From positions 13,751 to 57,201 of the forward strand of contig JANQTG010000052.1 in assembly GCA_030731855.1 (NCBI GenBank): DNA of 43,451 bases, in the 5' to 3' direction. Positions 18,154 to 26,033 of this stretch are shown here, piece by piece (the stretch's first letter is position 1; the number at the start of each line of letters is the position of its first letter). A program made the translations under genes and the position numbers. The DNA is from Cellulophaga sp. (GTDB lineage Bacteria > Bacteroidota > Bacteroidia > Flavobacteriales > Flavobacteriaceae). A model generated the notes under the pieces. That model was not told the origin of the DNA. It worked only from the letters and a program-made list of their open reading frames with translations, and made no database searches.

Positions 18154-18845
18154 ACTATCAACATATAAAAGTGATTGGTTTTGATGCGGATGATACACTC
18201 TGGGTCAACGAAACTTATTTTAGGGAAGCCGAAGAAAAATTTGCTAGTTTGTTAGAAGGCTATGAAACCAAAAACAAAATAGACCAAGAGCTGTTTAAAA
18301 TGGAGATTGATAATTTGGAGCTTTACGGCTACGGAATCAAAGGTTTTATGCTTTCAATGATTGAGTCAGCTTTAGATTTGTCCAACCAACAAGTACCCCA
18401 AAAAACCATTGCTGATATTTTAGATATTGGTAAAGAAATGATTTCGCATCCTGTGGAGTTGTTAAATGATGTAGAAATGGTATTAGAGAAGCTATCTAAA
18501 AAATACCGCTTAATTGTATTAACAAAGGGCGATTTATTAGATCAAGAACGAAAATTAGAACGATCAAATCTTTTGCATTATTTTCATCATGTAGAGGTGT
18601 TGAGCGATAAAAAAGAACAGAATTATCTTAATTTATTAGCACATTTAGAAGTACCTGTAAATGAATTTTTAATGATTGGGAATTCGCTTAAATCAGATAT
18701 TCTGCCTTTAGTGAACATTGGTGCAAAAGCCATTCACGTGCCTTTTCATACCACATGGCAACACGAAGAAGTAACCGAAAATGATACCAATGGAAAAACG
18801 TATCACACAATAAATGGATTAAAAGAACTTTTAAAATTGTTATAA
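18144..18845 (+). CDS. HAD-superfamily hydrolase in the Kdo cluster
   Basis: A 233-residue HAD enzyme. Motif I FDADDTLW has D14 and D16, a helical cap of about 80 residues follows, motif II is LIVLTKGD, the lysine is in LSDKKEQNY, and motif IV is [10 protein letters not shown]. The cap is C1-type, as in YjjG/phosphoglycolate-phosphatase-like enzymes, so it is not the capless KdsC that makes Kdo from Kdo-8-phosphate. It overlaps kdsB by 10 nt and precedes kdnB by 2 nt. The tight packing suggests a related task, perhaps removing a misformed phosphosugar; this is inference only. Confidence 0.88.
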   Translation: MEIDYQHIKVIGFDADDTLWVNETYFREAEEKFASLLEGYETKNKIDQELFKMEIDNLELYGYGIKGFMLSMIESALDLSNQQVPQKTIADILDIGKEMISHPVELLNDVEMVLEKLSKKYRLIVLTKGDLLDQERKLERSNLLHYFHHVEVLSDKKEQNYLNLLAHLEVPVNEFLMIGNSLKSDILPLVNIGAKAIHVPFHTTWQHEEVTENDTNGKTYHTINGLKELLKLL

Positions 18846-18847
18846 GC

Positions 18848-19924
18848 ATGCAGTATAGGAATTTTCCGATGGTACCCAGAGTTGTTTTTGGCAATGGTAG
18901 TTTTCAGCAATTAGGTGAAATACTTATGCCAAAACGTAAGAACTCCGACGCACCGTTTATTTTTTTTGTGGATGATATTTTTGAAGGACAAGCTTTAGCG
19001 AAAGAAATTCCTTTGTTATTCAACGATCAGATTATATTTATTTCCGCTGACGAAGAACCAAAAACAGAACAGATTGATGTTTTGGTTCAAAAAATAAAAG
19101 AAAGTTTCACTGAGTTACCTTCCGGAATTGTCGGTATTGGCGGAGGAACACTCTTAGATTTGGCTAAGGCAGTGTCTATAATGCTCACCAACGAAGGCAG
19201 TGCAGCGGATTATCAAGGATGGGATTTAGTAAAACAACCCGCTGTGTATCACGTAGGCATTCCTACCATTAGTGGAACAGGAGCAGAAGTATCTAGAACT
19301 ACGGTTCTTATGGGCCCAGAAAAAAAGCTAGGCATCAATTCCGATTATACCCCTTTCGATCAAGTAGTTTTAGACCCTAATTTAACCCAAGGCGTACCAA
19401 AAGAGCAATGGTTTTATACGGGAATGGATTGTTATATTCACTGTATAGAATCATTAAACGGTACATTTTTAAACGCTTTCAGCCAGAGTTATGGGGAGAA
19501 AGCTTTAGACCTATGTAAAGAGGTATATTTAGGAGATATTCCGTTAGCGGACTCTAGAGACAAATTAATGATGGCTTCATGGCACGGTGGTATGAGTATT
19601 GCTTATTCACAAGTAGGTGTTGCCCATGCAATGAGTTATGGCCTGTCTTACGTATTAGGTGTAAAACATGGCATTGGGAATTGTTTGGTTTTTCAATATT
19701 TAGAAGAGTTTTACCCAGAAGGTGTAGCGTTATTTAAAAAGATGCAAGAAAAACATAAAATAAGTCTACCAAAAGGAGTCTGCGCAAAGCTTACAGATCA
19801 GGAATTTGATATTATGATTAACGTTTCTTTGGGACTTGTGCCTTTATGGGAAAATGCTTTGGGGAAAGATTGGAAAGGGATTATGACGCGAGAGCGGTTG
19901 TTGGCGTTGTTTAAAAGTATTTGA
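18848..19924 (+). CDS. kdnB: 3-deoxy-manno-octulosonate 8-oxidase KdnB (iron-containing alcohol dehydrogenase family)
   Basis: 358 residues, the length of Shewanella KdnB, and similar along its whole length as far as I can recall that sequence (N-terminus with VVFGNGSFQQLGE, GWDLVKQPAV, IPTISGTGAEVSRT, TGMDCYIHCIESLNGTFLN, MSIAYSQVG). GIGGGTLLDLAKA binds the cofactor, and the metal ligands of group III alcohol dehydrogenases are at D194, H198, H260 and H274. KdnB oxidises C8 of Kdo to an aldehyde, which the aminotransferase KdnA then converts to 8-amino-Kdo. Adjacent kdsB supports this assignment. No kdnA is in the window, so it is elsewhere or the pathway differs. Confidence 0.85.
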   Translation: MQYRNFPMVPRVVFGNGSFQQLGEILMPKRKNSDAPFIFFVDDIFEGQALAKEIPLLFNDQIIFISADEEPKTEQIDVLVQKIKESFTELPSGIVGIGGGTLLDLAKAVSIMLTNEGSAADYQGWDLVKQPAVYHVGIPTISGTGAEVSRTTVLMGPEKKLGINSDYTPFDQVVLDPNLTQGVPKEQWFYTGMDCYIHCIESLNGTFLNAFSQSYGEKALDLCKEVYLGDIPLADSRDKLMMASWHGGMSIAYSQVGVAHAMSYGLSYVLGVKHGIGNCLVFQYLEEFYPEGVALFKKMQEKHKISLPKGVCAKLTDQEFDIMINVSLGLVPLWENALGKDWKGIMTRERLLALFKSI

Positions 19925-19945
19925 GCCATATGCAATGAGAAGCAT

Positions 19946-20011
19946 GAAAATATTTTAAGTATAATTACTTAATTTCCCATAGTATTTATGAAAATGGTAG
20001 AAAATATTTTA
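19946..20011. repeat. 12-bp direct repeat upstream of the S8 protease gene
   Basis: GAAAATATTTTA occurs at 19946-19957 and 20000-20011 (54 nt apart) in the 113-bp gap before the protease. The core AAAATATTTT is itself palindromic. It may be an operator pair or simply AT-rich chance. Confidence 0.35.
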
Positions 20012-20037
20012 GTTTATTTTATAAAACATTAATACAA

Positions 20038-21693
20038 ATGAATAAGTTTTTAGTTTTAGTTGTAATTTTTACTTTATCATGTAAGAGTTCTAATATTAAT
20101 GTTCTAAATAGTGATTCTAATAGTTCTAGTGCTAAATCTGAAAGCAATAAGATTTCTAAATTAAAAGACTGGTATCTAAAGAGTTATTCAAAAGATAGTT
20201 TACCTGGTATAAATTTAGAATTAGTCTATCAAGATTTATTAAACAATAAGAAAAGCAAAGAAATAATTATTGCATTTATAGATACTTCTGTAGATTTAAA
20301 TCATGAAGATTTTAAGGATATTTTTTGGACTAATATTAATGAAATCCCAAACAATAATATTGATGATGATGTGAATGGTTATGTTGATGACATTCATGGC
20401 TGGAATTTCATGGGAAATAGTAAAGGAGAAAATAGTATTTATGAAAATTATGAATTTGTTCGAGTGGTGCGCTATTATCAAAATATTTTTGGAGAAAAGA
20501 CTATCGAAGAAATAACATCTGATTCTTTAAAATTAAAGTTGAAAGAATATACAGAAGCAAAAATCACGTTAGATGAAAAAGTTACTCAAAGAAACGAGTA
20601 TTTCATAAGTGATAGTACATACATGGTAGATCTTAGTAAAGCGATAAAGAAATTAGCGACAATTATACCACGTTCTGAAATGACTGTTAAAAACCTGGAT
20701 AGTATAGGCAAACTAAAACCAGATCTGTTAAAAGAAATTGAAATTCTAAATTGGGCAGTTAGATATAATTATAGTGAAGAAGAATCTATTAGCGACGTCG
20801 ATTTACACCGAAGATATAGAGATATTTATTATAACATAGCTTACAATGAGCGTGAAATAATGAATGATGATCCTGATAATGTTAATGATAAAAAATATGG
20901 TAATTCGCAAATAGATAATAATATTGATAAGATTGCTCATGCAACTTCAATGATTGGAGTTGCGGCTGCTAATAGAAATAACAATAAAGGAATACAAGGT
21001 ATTGTTGAAAATATTAAAGTTATGCCCATTGTAGCAGCTGGTTATGGACAAGCACACGATAAAGACTTAGCTCTAGCAATTAGGTATGCAGTAGATAATG
21101 GTGCGAGTATTATTAATTTGAGTATTATTAAAAAATTTTCTGTGCATAAGGAATGGGTCTTTGATGCCATAAAATATGCGGAACAAAATGATGTGCTTAT
21201 TGTTGGTGCAGCTGGGAATGATAATGAAAATTTAGATGTTGCTAGAAATTTTTACCCAAATGACAATGATTATAATGGTAAAGAAATTTCAAATAATTTC
21301 ATAATGATAGGAGGAAGTAGTTACAAAGTAGATAAAAATTTAAAGGCTTCATTTTCTAATTATGGAGCTGAAAATGTTGATATTTTTGCCCCTTCTGATA
21401 GTATTTATACTACAACAATTTCAAATAATTACAAATTTGTTGAAGGTACCTCGATAGCCGCACCAATTGTTACTGGTATTGCAGGTTTAATAAGATCGTA
21501 TTTCCCTAGTTTAAAAGCACATGAAGTAAAACAGATTCTTATGGATTCAGGTACCAAATATGATGTAAAAGTTAATATTTCTAATACTAAAGAAGAGAAA
21601 TTTGTTCCTTTTTCTTCACTATCAAAATCTGGAAAAATTGTTAATGCTTATAAAGCTTTCTTGATGGCTGATGAATTGAATAAAAATAAATAG
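20038..21693 (+). CDS. Subtilisin-like S8 family serine protease (probable lipoprotein)
   Basis: 551 residues. A short hydrophobic leader ends in FTLSCKSS, a loose lipobox (C15), so the protein is probably lipid-anchored in the periplasm or outer membrane. The catalytic triad is D82 (IAFIDTSVD), H301 (IAHATSMIGVAA) and S472 (EGTSIAAP), with oxyanion N394 (AAGNDNE). The Asp and His blocks are separated by about 150 extra residues, mostly helical, a feature of the Bacteroidota S8 group with the NNNIDDDVNGYVDDIHGWNF motif. The His motif HATSMIG departs from the usual HGTHVAG, but all catalytic residues remain. There is no C-terminal secretion domain. The gene is visibly more A+T-rich than kdnB and the acyltransferase on either side, which suggests a later insertion. 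Confidence 0.9.
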   Translation: MNKFLVLVVIFTLSCKSSNINVLNSDSNSSSAKSESNKISKLKDWYLKSYSKDSLPGINLELVYQDLLNNKKSKEIIIAFIDTSVDLNHEDFKDIFWTNINEIPNNNIDDDVNGYVDDIHGWNFMGNSKGENSIYENYEFVRVVRYYQNIFGEKTIEEITSDSLKLKLKEYTEAKITLDEKVTQRNEYFISDSTYMVDLSKAIKKLATIIPRSEMTVKNLDSIGKLKPDLLKEIEILNWAVRYNYSEEESISDVDLHRRYRDIYYNIAYNEREIMNDDPDNVNDKKYGNSQIDNNIDKIAHATSMIGVAAANRNNNKGIQGIVENIKVMPIVAAGYGQAHDKDLALAIRYAVDNGASIINLSIIKKFSVHKEWVFDAIKYAEQNDVLIVGAAGNDNENLDVARNFYPNDNDYNGKEISNNFIMIGGSSYKVDKNLKASFSNYGAENVDIFAPSDSIYTTTISNNYKFVEGTSIAAPIVTGIAGLIRSYFPSLKAHEVKQILMDSGTKYDVKVNISNTKEEKFVPFSSLSKSGKIVNAYKAFLMADELNKNK

Positions 21694-21851
21694 GCACATC
21701 TAAAAGACCAGTCGCAGAATTAAACTTTGTGATTTTGCATATAATAGAAGTGTTTTGAATTTTCAATTTTTAAAAAATCATAACAATCATTATCGAACAA
21801 TAATTTTAAACTTTAAACTAGAAACAATTCAAACCTGAAACCCTTTACCCC

Positions 21852-22400
21852 ATGATGCAGAAGATCGCTAAATTTATTTACTTTAAAATCATGAAATGGA
21901 AACTTGTAGGCGATTTTCCTGAGGTGGATAAATGTGTTATGATTGTAGTATCGCACACCAGTTATGCTGATTTTTTCTTAGGCTTATTAATACGTAAAGT
22001 CTGGAATAAAGAGATCAATTTTATAGGTAAAGAAAGTTTGTTCAAACCACCTTTGGGTTGGTATTTAAAATGGGTAGGTGGCGCACCTATTGTGCGCAAT
22101 AAAAAAAGTGATACCGTAGCTGCCATAGCAGACATTTTTAAAACAAAAAAAGTATTCAGATTATCCCTATCCCCAGAAGGTACTCGTAAAAAAGTAACGG
22201 AATGGAAAACAGGATTCTATTACATTGCAAAAACAGCAGATGTTCCTGTGGTTATGGTAGCTTTTGATTTTGGACATAAGCAAGTAAAAATATCAAAACC
22301 ATATTTCACTACCGATGATAAAGAGGCTGATTTTAAAATCTACAAATCATTTTTTAAAGGGGTCGTGGGTAGAATTCCCAAAAAGAGTTTTGTGGTGTAA
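21852..22400 (+). CDS. PlsC-like lysophospholipid acyltransferase
   Basis: 182 residues, shorter than typical PlsC. The acyltransferase catalytic motif HTSYAD (H35-x4-D40) is followed by FIGKESLFKPPLGWYLKWVGGAPIVR and SPEGTRKKVTEWKTGFYYIA, matching blocks I-IV of the 1-acyl-glycerol-3-phosphate acyltransferase family. It has no obvious transmembrane helix and is probably peripheral on the inner membrane. The acceptor (lysophosphatidate or another lysolipid) is not determined. Two ATGs (21852, 21855) could start it. It lies on the same strand as the kdsB-kdnB cluster, separated from it by the S8 protease. Confidence 0.88.
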   Translation: MMQKIAKFIYFKIMKWKLVGDFPEVDKCVMIVVSHTSYADFFLGLLIRKVWNKEINFIGKESLFKPPLGWYLKWVGGAPIVRNKKSDTVAAIADIFKTKKVFRLSLSPEGTRKKVTEWKTGFYYIAKTADVPVVMVAFDFGHKQVKISKPYFTTDDKEADFKIYKSFFKGVVGRIPKKSFVV

Positions 22401-22476
22401 TAGGTCTTAATTTAAAAAGCCATAATGAATATATTCTCAATAAATTGTAATAAACAATGAATATTGTCATTTATGT

Positions 22477-22529
22477 CTGAGCCTGTCGAAGACTAAATGG
22501 AATATTTAAAAGTGCTTCGACAAGCTCAG
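22477..22529. repeat. Inverted repeat, CTGAGC(C/T)TGTCGAAG type
   Basis: CTGAGCCTGTCGAAG (22477-22491) and CTTCGACAAGCTCAG (22515-22529) are reverse complements with one mismatch, separated by 23 nt, between the converging acyltransferase and yebC genes. The arms are more GC-rich than the surroundings. This motif is, to my knowledge, a dispersed palindromic element in several bacterial groups, so it may be a mobile REP-like remnant or act as a transcription barrier. A second hairpin (CCTAATT/AATTAGG) is at 22545-22564. Confidence 0.75.
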
Positions 22530-22609
22530 CAAGACAATGATGTTCCTAATTGGCAATAATTAGGCATTAATAGATTTTCAATTTTTCATTTTCAATTTTC
22601 CATTAAATT

Positions 22610-23323
22610 TTACTCTTGCATAGAATGATACACATTTTGTACATCATCATCCTCCTCCAATTTTTCTAAAAGTTTTTCTACGTCTGCTATTTCTTCTTCG
22701 GAGGTAAGCTCTTTAGTTACTTGCGGAATACGTTCAAAACCAGAAGATAAAATTTCTAAGCCTCTTGCTTCTAATTCTTTCTGAATAGCGCCAAAACTTT
22801 CAAAAGCGCCGTAAATTAAAATACCATCTTCATCGGCAAAAACCTCTTCAGCACCAAAATCGATCATTTCTAACTCCAACTCCTCAGGATCTAAACCTTC
22901 GGCTGGAATTCTAAAGTTACAGGTGTGGTCGAACATAAACTCTACAGAACCTGATGTGCCTAAACTTCCATTGCATTTATTAAAATAACTCCGAACATTG
23001 GCTACCGTTCTGGTGTTATTATCGGTGGCAGTTTCTACTAAAATAGCGATACCGTGTGGTGCATACCCTTCAAAAAGTACTTCTTTAAAATCGCCTAAAC
23101 TTTTGTCACTAGCACGTTTTATAGCGCGTTCCACATTGTCTTTAGGCATGTTTACTGCCTTAGCATTTTGGATAACCGCTCTTAACCTGGAGTTTGCATC
23201 TGGGTCTGGACCACCATCTTTTACAGCCATTACAATATCTTTTCCGATACGTGTAAACGCCTTAGACATGGCTGACCATCTTTTCATTTTACGTGCCTTT
23301 CTAAATTCAAAAGCTCTTCCCAT
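22610..23323 (-). CDS. yebC: YebC/PmpR family protein
   Basis: 237 residues, full length for the family. MGRAFEFRKARKMKRWSAMSKAFTRIGKDI is the typical flavobacterial N-terminus, then GGPDPDANSRLRAVIQNAKA and GYAPHGIAILVETATDNNTRTVANVR. Members act as transcriptional regulators or, as described more recently for YebC-like proteins, help ribosomes through proline-rich stretches; which applies here is not evident. It has its own promoter and a monocistronic arrangement, with a 232-bp gap to the pterin dehydratase gene upstream. Confidence 0.95.
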   Translation of the reverse strand: MGRAFEFRKARKMKRWSAMSKAFTRIGKDIVMAVKDGGPDPDANSRLRAVIQNAKAVNMPKDNVERAIKRASDKSLGDFKEVLFEGYAPHGIAILVETATDNNTRTVANVRSYFNKCNGSLGTSGSVEFMFDHTCNFRIPAEGLDPEELELEMIDFGAEEVFADEDGILIYGAFESFGAIQKELEARGLEILSSGFERIPQVTKELTSEEEIADVEKLLEKLEEDDDVQNVYHSMQE

Positions 23324-23351
23324 TTCTAGATTCTATTATATATTAGTGAAA

Positions 23352-23384
23352 CAAATTTACTGTTTTTTAGTTAGTGAAACCCAA
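23352..23384 (-). promoter_or_regulatory. Promoter of yebC
   Basis: TAAATTTG on the minus strand (23359-23352) matches the -7 box exactly; TTG (23384-23382) lies 22 nt upstream, at the long end of the allowed spacing. The leader would be about 25 nt. Confidence 0.6.
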
Positions 23385-23432
23385 TTTTGAAAAAATACCG
23401 AAGCTATGAATTCAATATTGTGAGTTGAACTA

Positions 23433-23453
23433 ATCCCGCTTTTTCAGCGGGAT
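23433..23453. repeat. 8-bp hairpin in the gap downstream of the pterin dehydratase gene
   Basis: ATCCCGCT, loop TTTTC, AGCGGGAT: a stable perfect stem but without a T-run on either strand. It could stabilise the 3' end of the dehydratase mRNA or be a small dispersed palindrome. Confidence 0.5.
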
Positions 23454-23555
23454 CTGTGGTTTAATAACTTGATAAATTTCGTTGAAATAATAATGATATT
23501 TTTTATTTGATACCTTGATTACTTATTGTTGATTTTTAGATTGATAAGTATTCAA

Positions 23556-23843
23556 CTACTCACTATCAATAATACCTTCAATAGTTTTCGCTAGTTTAAA
23601 ATCTTTTTCAGTAACGCCTTCTGCATCATGTGTGTTTAGGCGAATATGTAAAGAGTTGTAAACATTAGACCAATCTGGGTGATGGCCTTGCGCTTCGCAT
23701 TCAAAAGCAATTCGTGTCATTACAGAAAAAGCTTCTTTAAAATTCTCAAATTCAAAAGAGGTTTCTATGGCACCATCAATATATTCCCAACCTTCTAATT
23801 GTTCTAATTTTTTTTCTATTTCTACTAAGTTTAATTTTTCCAT
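23556..23843 (-). CDS. 4a-hydroxytetrahydrobiopterin dehydratase (PCD/DCoH)
   Basis: 95 residues, the normal length. The active-site block is EAQGHHPDWSNVYNSLHIRL followed by NTHDAEGVTEKD, giving the conserved histidines H54, H55 and H72. The enzyme dehydrates 4a-hydroxy-tetrahydropterin after aromatic amino-acid hydroxylation, allowing the cofactor to be recycled; in bacteria it also occurs with pterin-dependent enzymes other than phenylalanine hydroxylase. No hydroxylase is in the window. It follows the SDR gene by 51 nt on the same strand. Confidence 0.93.
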   Translation of the reverse strand: MEKLNLVEIEKKLEQLEGWEYIDGAIETSFEFENFKEAFSVMTRIAFECEAQGHHPDWSNVYNSLHIRLNTHDAEGVTEKDFKLAKTIEGIIDSE

Positions 23844-23894
23844 TTTTTATATCAATTTAAATTTATTTCTTTAAGATAAGCAATACAGTATAAG

Positions 23895-24716
23895 CTACCC
23901 AATTACATGGTCATTAATAATTTCTTCGTACGTAGTTTGGTAGTTTTTCGGTAATTTATTTTCTTTGGGCAAAACGGCTAAATAGCGTTCGTCATTAGTA
24001 GTGTACACTCTTTTAAAAAGTGGATTAAAAGTACCCACTCTTTTTAAAATTTCTTGTATAAATTCTTCGTGATGCACTAAATCATTACTGCCTAAGTGAT
24101 AAATACCAGTTTTACTTTTACTCACTAAATAGTGAATTTGCTGGGTAAGTTTGCTGTCGTGTGTTACGTTCATCACTAAATTTGGAAACACCTCAATGGG
24201 TTCATTATTCGCGATATTCACTTTCATTTCTTTTACGCGTGGCGAACCGTTTCCGAAAACCATAGGGACCCTCAAAATAGCCATTTTATCTTTTGGCATT
24301 CGCAACAGCATGTTTTCGATCTTAATTTTTAAACGACCATAAATACTTTCTGATAACGTTTTATCGGTTTCGTAAGAAGGATATTTACTATAGGCATCAA
24401 AAACATTAGCTGAAGAAATAAAATAGAGTTTACACGTATGCTGTAACACGTATGCCACAATATGTTCATGTGCAATTATTTGTGATGGAAAATTGCCACG
24501 CAAAGCCGAGATTATAAAATCGGGTTTTACCTGGTTTAATAGCTCAAAAATATCGTCTTCTTCTATATTATACTGAAAAAATTGTTGATTACTTTCAAAA
24601 GAACGACGCGCATGACAATACGTGCCGAATGTATTAAAATAATTACACAGCTCTTTGTAAATAGCGTTTCCAATAAAACCACTAGCCCCTAAAATAAGTA
24701 TCTTTTTTTTCTCCAC
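23895..24716 (-). CDS. Extended SDR: NAD-dependent epimerase/dTDP-4-dehydrorhamnose reductase-like
   Basis: 273 residues. The Rossmann motif is ILGASGFIGNA (GASGFIG at 10-16), the catalytic Tyr-x3-Lys is Y126/K130 in SIYGRLKIK, and the serine is in FISSANVFDAY. AILRVPMVFGNGSPR and TGIYHLGSNDLVHHEEF are characteristic of RmlD-like reductases and sugar epimerases. The exact nucleotide sugar is unknown; no other rhamnose or polysaccharide gene is near. It begins 64 nt after gcvT and may be read from the gcvT promoter. Confidence 0.85.
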   Translation of the reverse strand: MEKKKILILGASGFIGNAIYKELCNYFNTFGTYCHARRSFESNQQFFQYNIEEDDIFELLNQVKPDFIISALRGNFPSQIIAHEHIVAYVLQHTCKLYFISSANVFDAYSKYPSYETDKTLSESIYGRLKIKIENMLLRMPKDKMAILRVPMVFGNGSPRVKEMKVNIANNEPIEVFPNLVMNVTHDSKLTQQIHYLVSKSKTGIYHLGSNDLVHHEEFIQEILKRVGTFNPLFKRVYTTNDERYLAVLPKENKLPKNYQTTYEEIINDHVIG

Positions 24717-24780
24717 GAAATAATGTGTACGCTATTAAAATTACTTTTTTATTGGTCTTTGGTTAGTCTGTTGTTTTTAA

Positions 24781-25866
24781 TTATTTTTTGTAGAAAGGAG
24801 CTTTTACTACGGTAGCAGCAATAGCATTTTTTCTAATTTGGATGTAAATTTTAGACCCAACAGCAGATTTTTCGGACAGGACATATCCCATACCAATACC
24901 TTTACCCATTGATGGTGACATAGTGCCAGAGGTTACAATACCTATTGGAGCTCCGTTTTCGTCGACAATCTCATAGTCATGTCTTGGAATTCCTCTTTCA
25001 TCTAGTTCAAAAGCGATTAATTTTCTTTTAGAACCCGCTTCTTTTTCTTTAGCAAGGTTTTCACTATTCACAAAATCTTTAGTAAATTTTGTCACCCAGC
25101 CTAAACCAGCTTCTAGCGGGGAAGTAGTATCGTTGATATCGTTGCCATATAAGCAATAACCCATTTCTAAACGCAAGGTATCTCTAGCAGCCAAGCCAAT
25201 AGGTTTTATACCAAAAGCTGCACCAGCTTCAAAAACTTTTGTCCAGATTTGTGCAACTTCATCGTTTTTACAATAAATTTCGAATCCGCCAGAACCTGTG
25301 TAGCCTGTTGCAGATATGATTACGTTTTCGATGCCTGCAAAATCAGCCACTTCAAAGGTGTAAAATTTAATAGCAGATAAATCTACAGAAGTCAATGATT
25401 GCATAGCTTCAATAGCTTTAGGTCCTTGAATTGCTAATAAAGAATAGTCTTCTGAAAGATCGCGCATGTCAGCATTGATACTTTCATTGTATTTTGAAAT
25501 ATGCTTCCAATCTTTTTCAATATTAGATGCGTTAACAACTAATAAATACTGTTCTTCTTTAATTTTATAGATAATTAAATCGTCTACAATACCACCAGTT
25601 TCATTAGGCAAACAGCTGTATTGCGCTTTTCCAATGTCTAATTTTGAAGCATCATTAGAACTTACTTTTTGAATTAAATCTAATGCTTTAGGACCACTAA
25701 TTAAAAATTCGCCCATGTGCGATACATCAAAAACACCTACACCATTACGAACAGTTTCGTGCTCCGCATTAACTCCTTCGTACGATACGGGCATATTAAA
25801 CCCAGCAAATGGTACTAGTTTAGCGCCTAATTTTTCGTGTATGTTTGTTAATGCAGTATTTTTCAT
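24781..25866 (-). CDS. gcvT: Aminomethyltransferase, T protein of the glycine cleavage system
   Basis: 361 residues from the ATG at 25866 ([15 protein letters not shown]), the start used by relatives; an ATG four codons upstream at 25878 would leave a leader of under ten nucleotides. [39 protein letters not shown] and [20 protein letters not shown] are the folate-binding hallmarks of GcvT. It transfers the aminomethyl carbon from the H protein to tetrahydrofolate, releasing ammonia. The H and P proteins are not in the window, and no glycine riboswitch precedes it, so regulation differs from the classic gcv operon. Confidence 0.96.
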   Translation of the reverse strand: MKNTALTNIHEKLGAKLVPFAGFNMPVSYEGVNAEHETVRNGVGVFDVSHMGEFLISGPKALDLIQKVSSNDASKLDIGKAQYSCLPNETGGIVDDLIIYKIKEEQYLLVVNASNIEKDWKHISKYNESINADMRDLSEDYSLLAIQGPKAIEAMQSLTSVDLSAIKFYTFEVADFAGIENVIISATGYTGSGGFEIYCKNDEVAQIWTKVFEAGAAFGIKPIGLAARDTLRLEMGYCLYGNDINDTTSPLEAGLGWVTKFTKDFVNSENLAKEKEAGSKRKLIAFELDERGIPRHDYEIVDENGAPIGIVTSGTMSPSMGKGIGMGYVLSEKSAVGSKIYIQIRKNAIAATVVKAPFYKK

Positions 25867-25890
25867 TTGTTGCTTCATTTATTTAGAATG

Positions 25891-25919
25891 CAAATTTATT
25901 GAAAATATACATAGTACAA
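25891..25919 (-). promoter_or_regulatory. Promoter of gcvT
   Basis: Minus strand TTG (25919-25917), an 18-nt spacer and TAAATTTG (25898-25891). The leader to the ATG at 25866 would be about 20 nt, which supports that start over 25878. Confidence 0.65.
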
Positions 25920-25931
25920 CACATCAATTTT

Positions 25932-25971
25932 AAAAGAAAAACGCCTAAAGTTTTAAATAACTTTAAGCGTT
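25932..25971 (-). terminator. Terminator of the threonine operon
   Basis: On the minus strand a 13-bp stem (AACGCTTAAAGTT with AACTTTAGGCGTT, one G-U pair) closes a 6-nt loop and is followed by TTTCTTTT. It lies 63 nt beyond the thrC stop and just upstream of the gcvT promoter, isolating the two units. Confidence 0.9.
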
Positions 25972-25986
25972 AAATTAATTTCACAT

Positions 25987-25998
25987 TCCCTTTGGGGA
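25987..25998. repeat. Short TCCC-TTTG-GGGA palindrome
   Basis: TCCCTTTGGGGA lies between the thrC stop and the operon terminator. It resembles the C/G palindromes at 16757 and 31404. It is too short to be a terminator on its own. Confidence 0.4.
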
Positions 25999-26033
25999 GA
26001 TCAGAAATCTTTTTTTATAATTCGGGATAGGAT

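Noticed and set aside
18144-18845. KdsC (Kdo-8-phosphate phosphatase)
   Set aside because: KdsC proteins are shorter and capless; this HAD has a large helical cap and a different motif IV region.
25867-26033. Glycine riboswitch upstream of gcvT
   Set aside because: The promoter lies only about 25 nt before the start, leaving no space, and the upstream sequence is the thr operon terminator.
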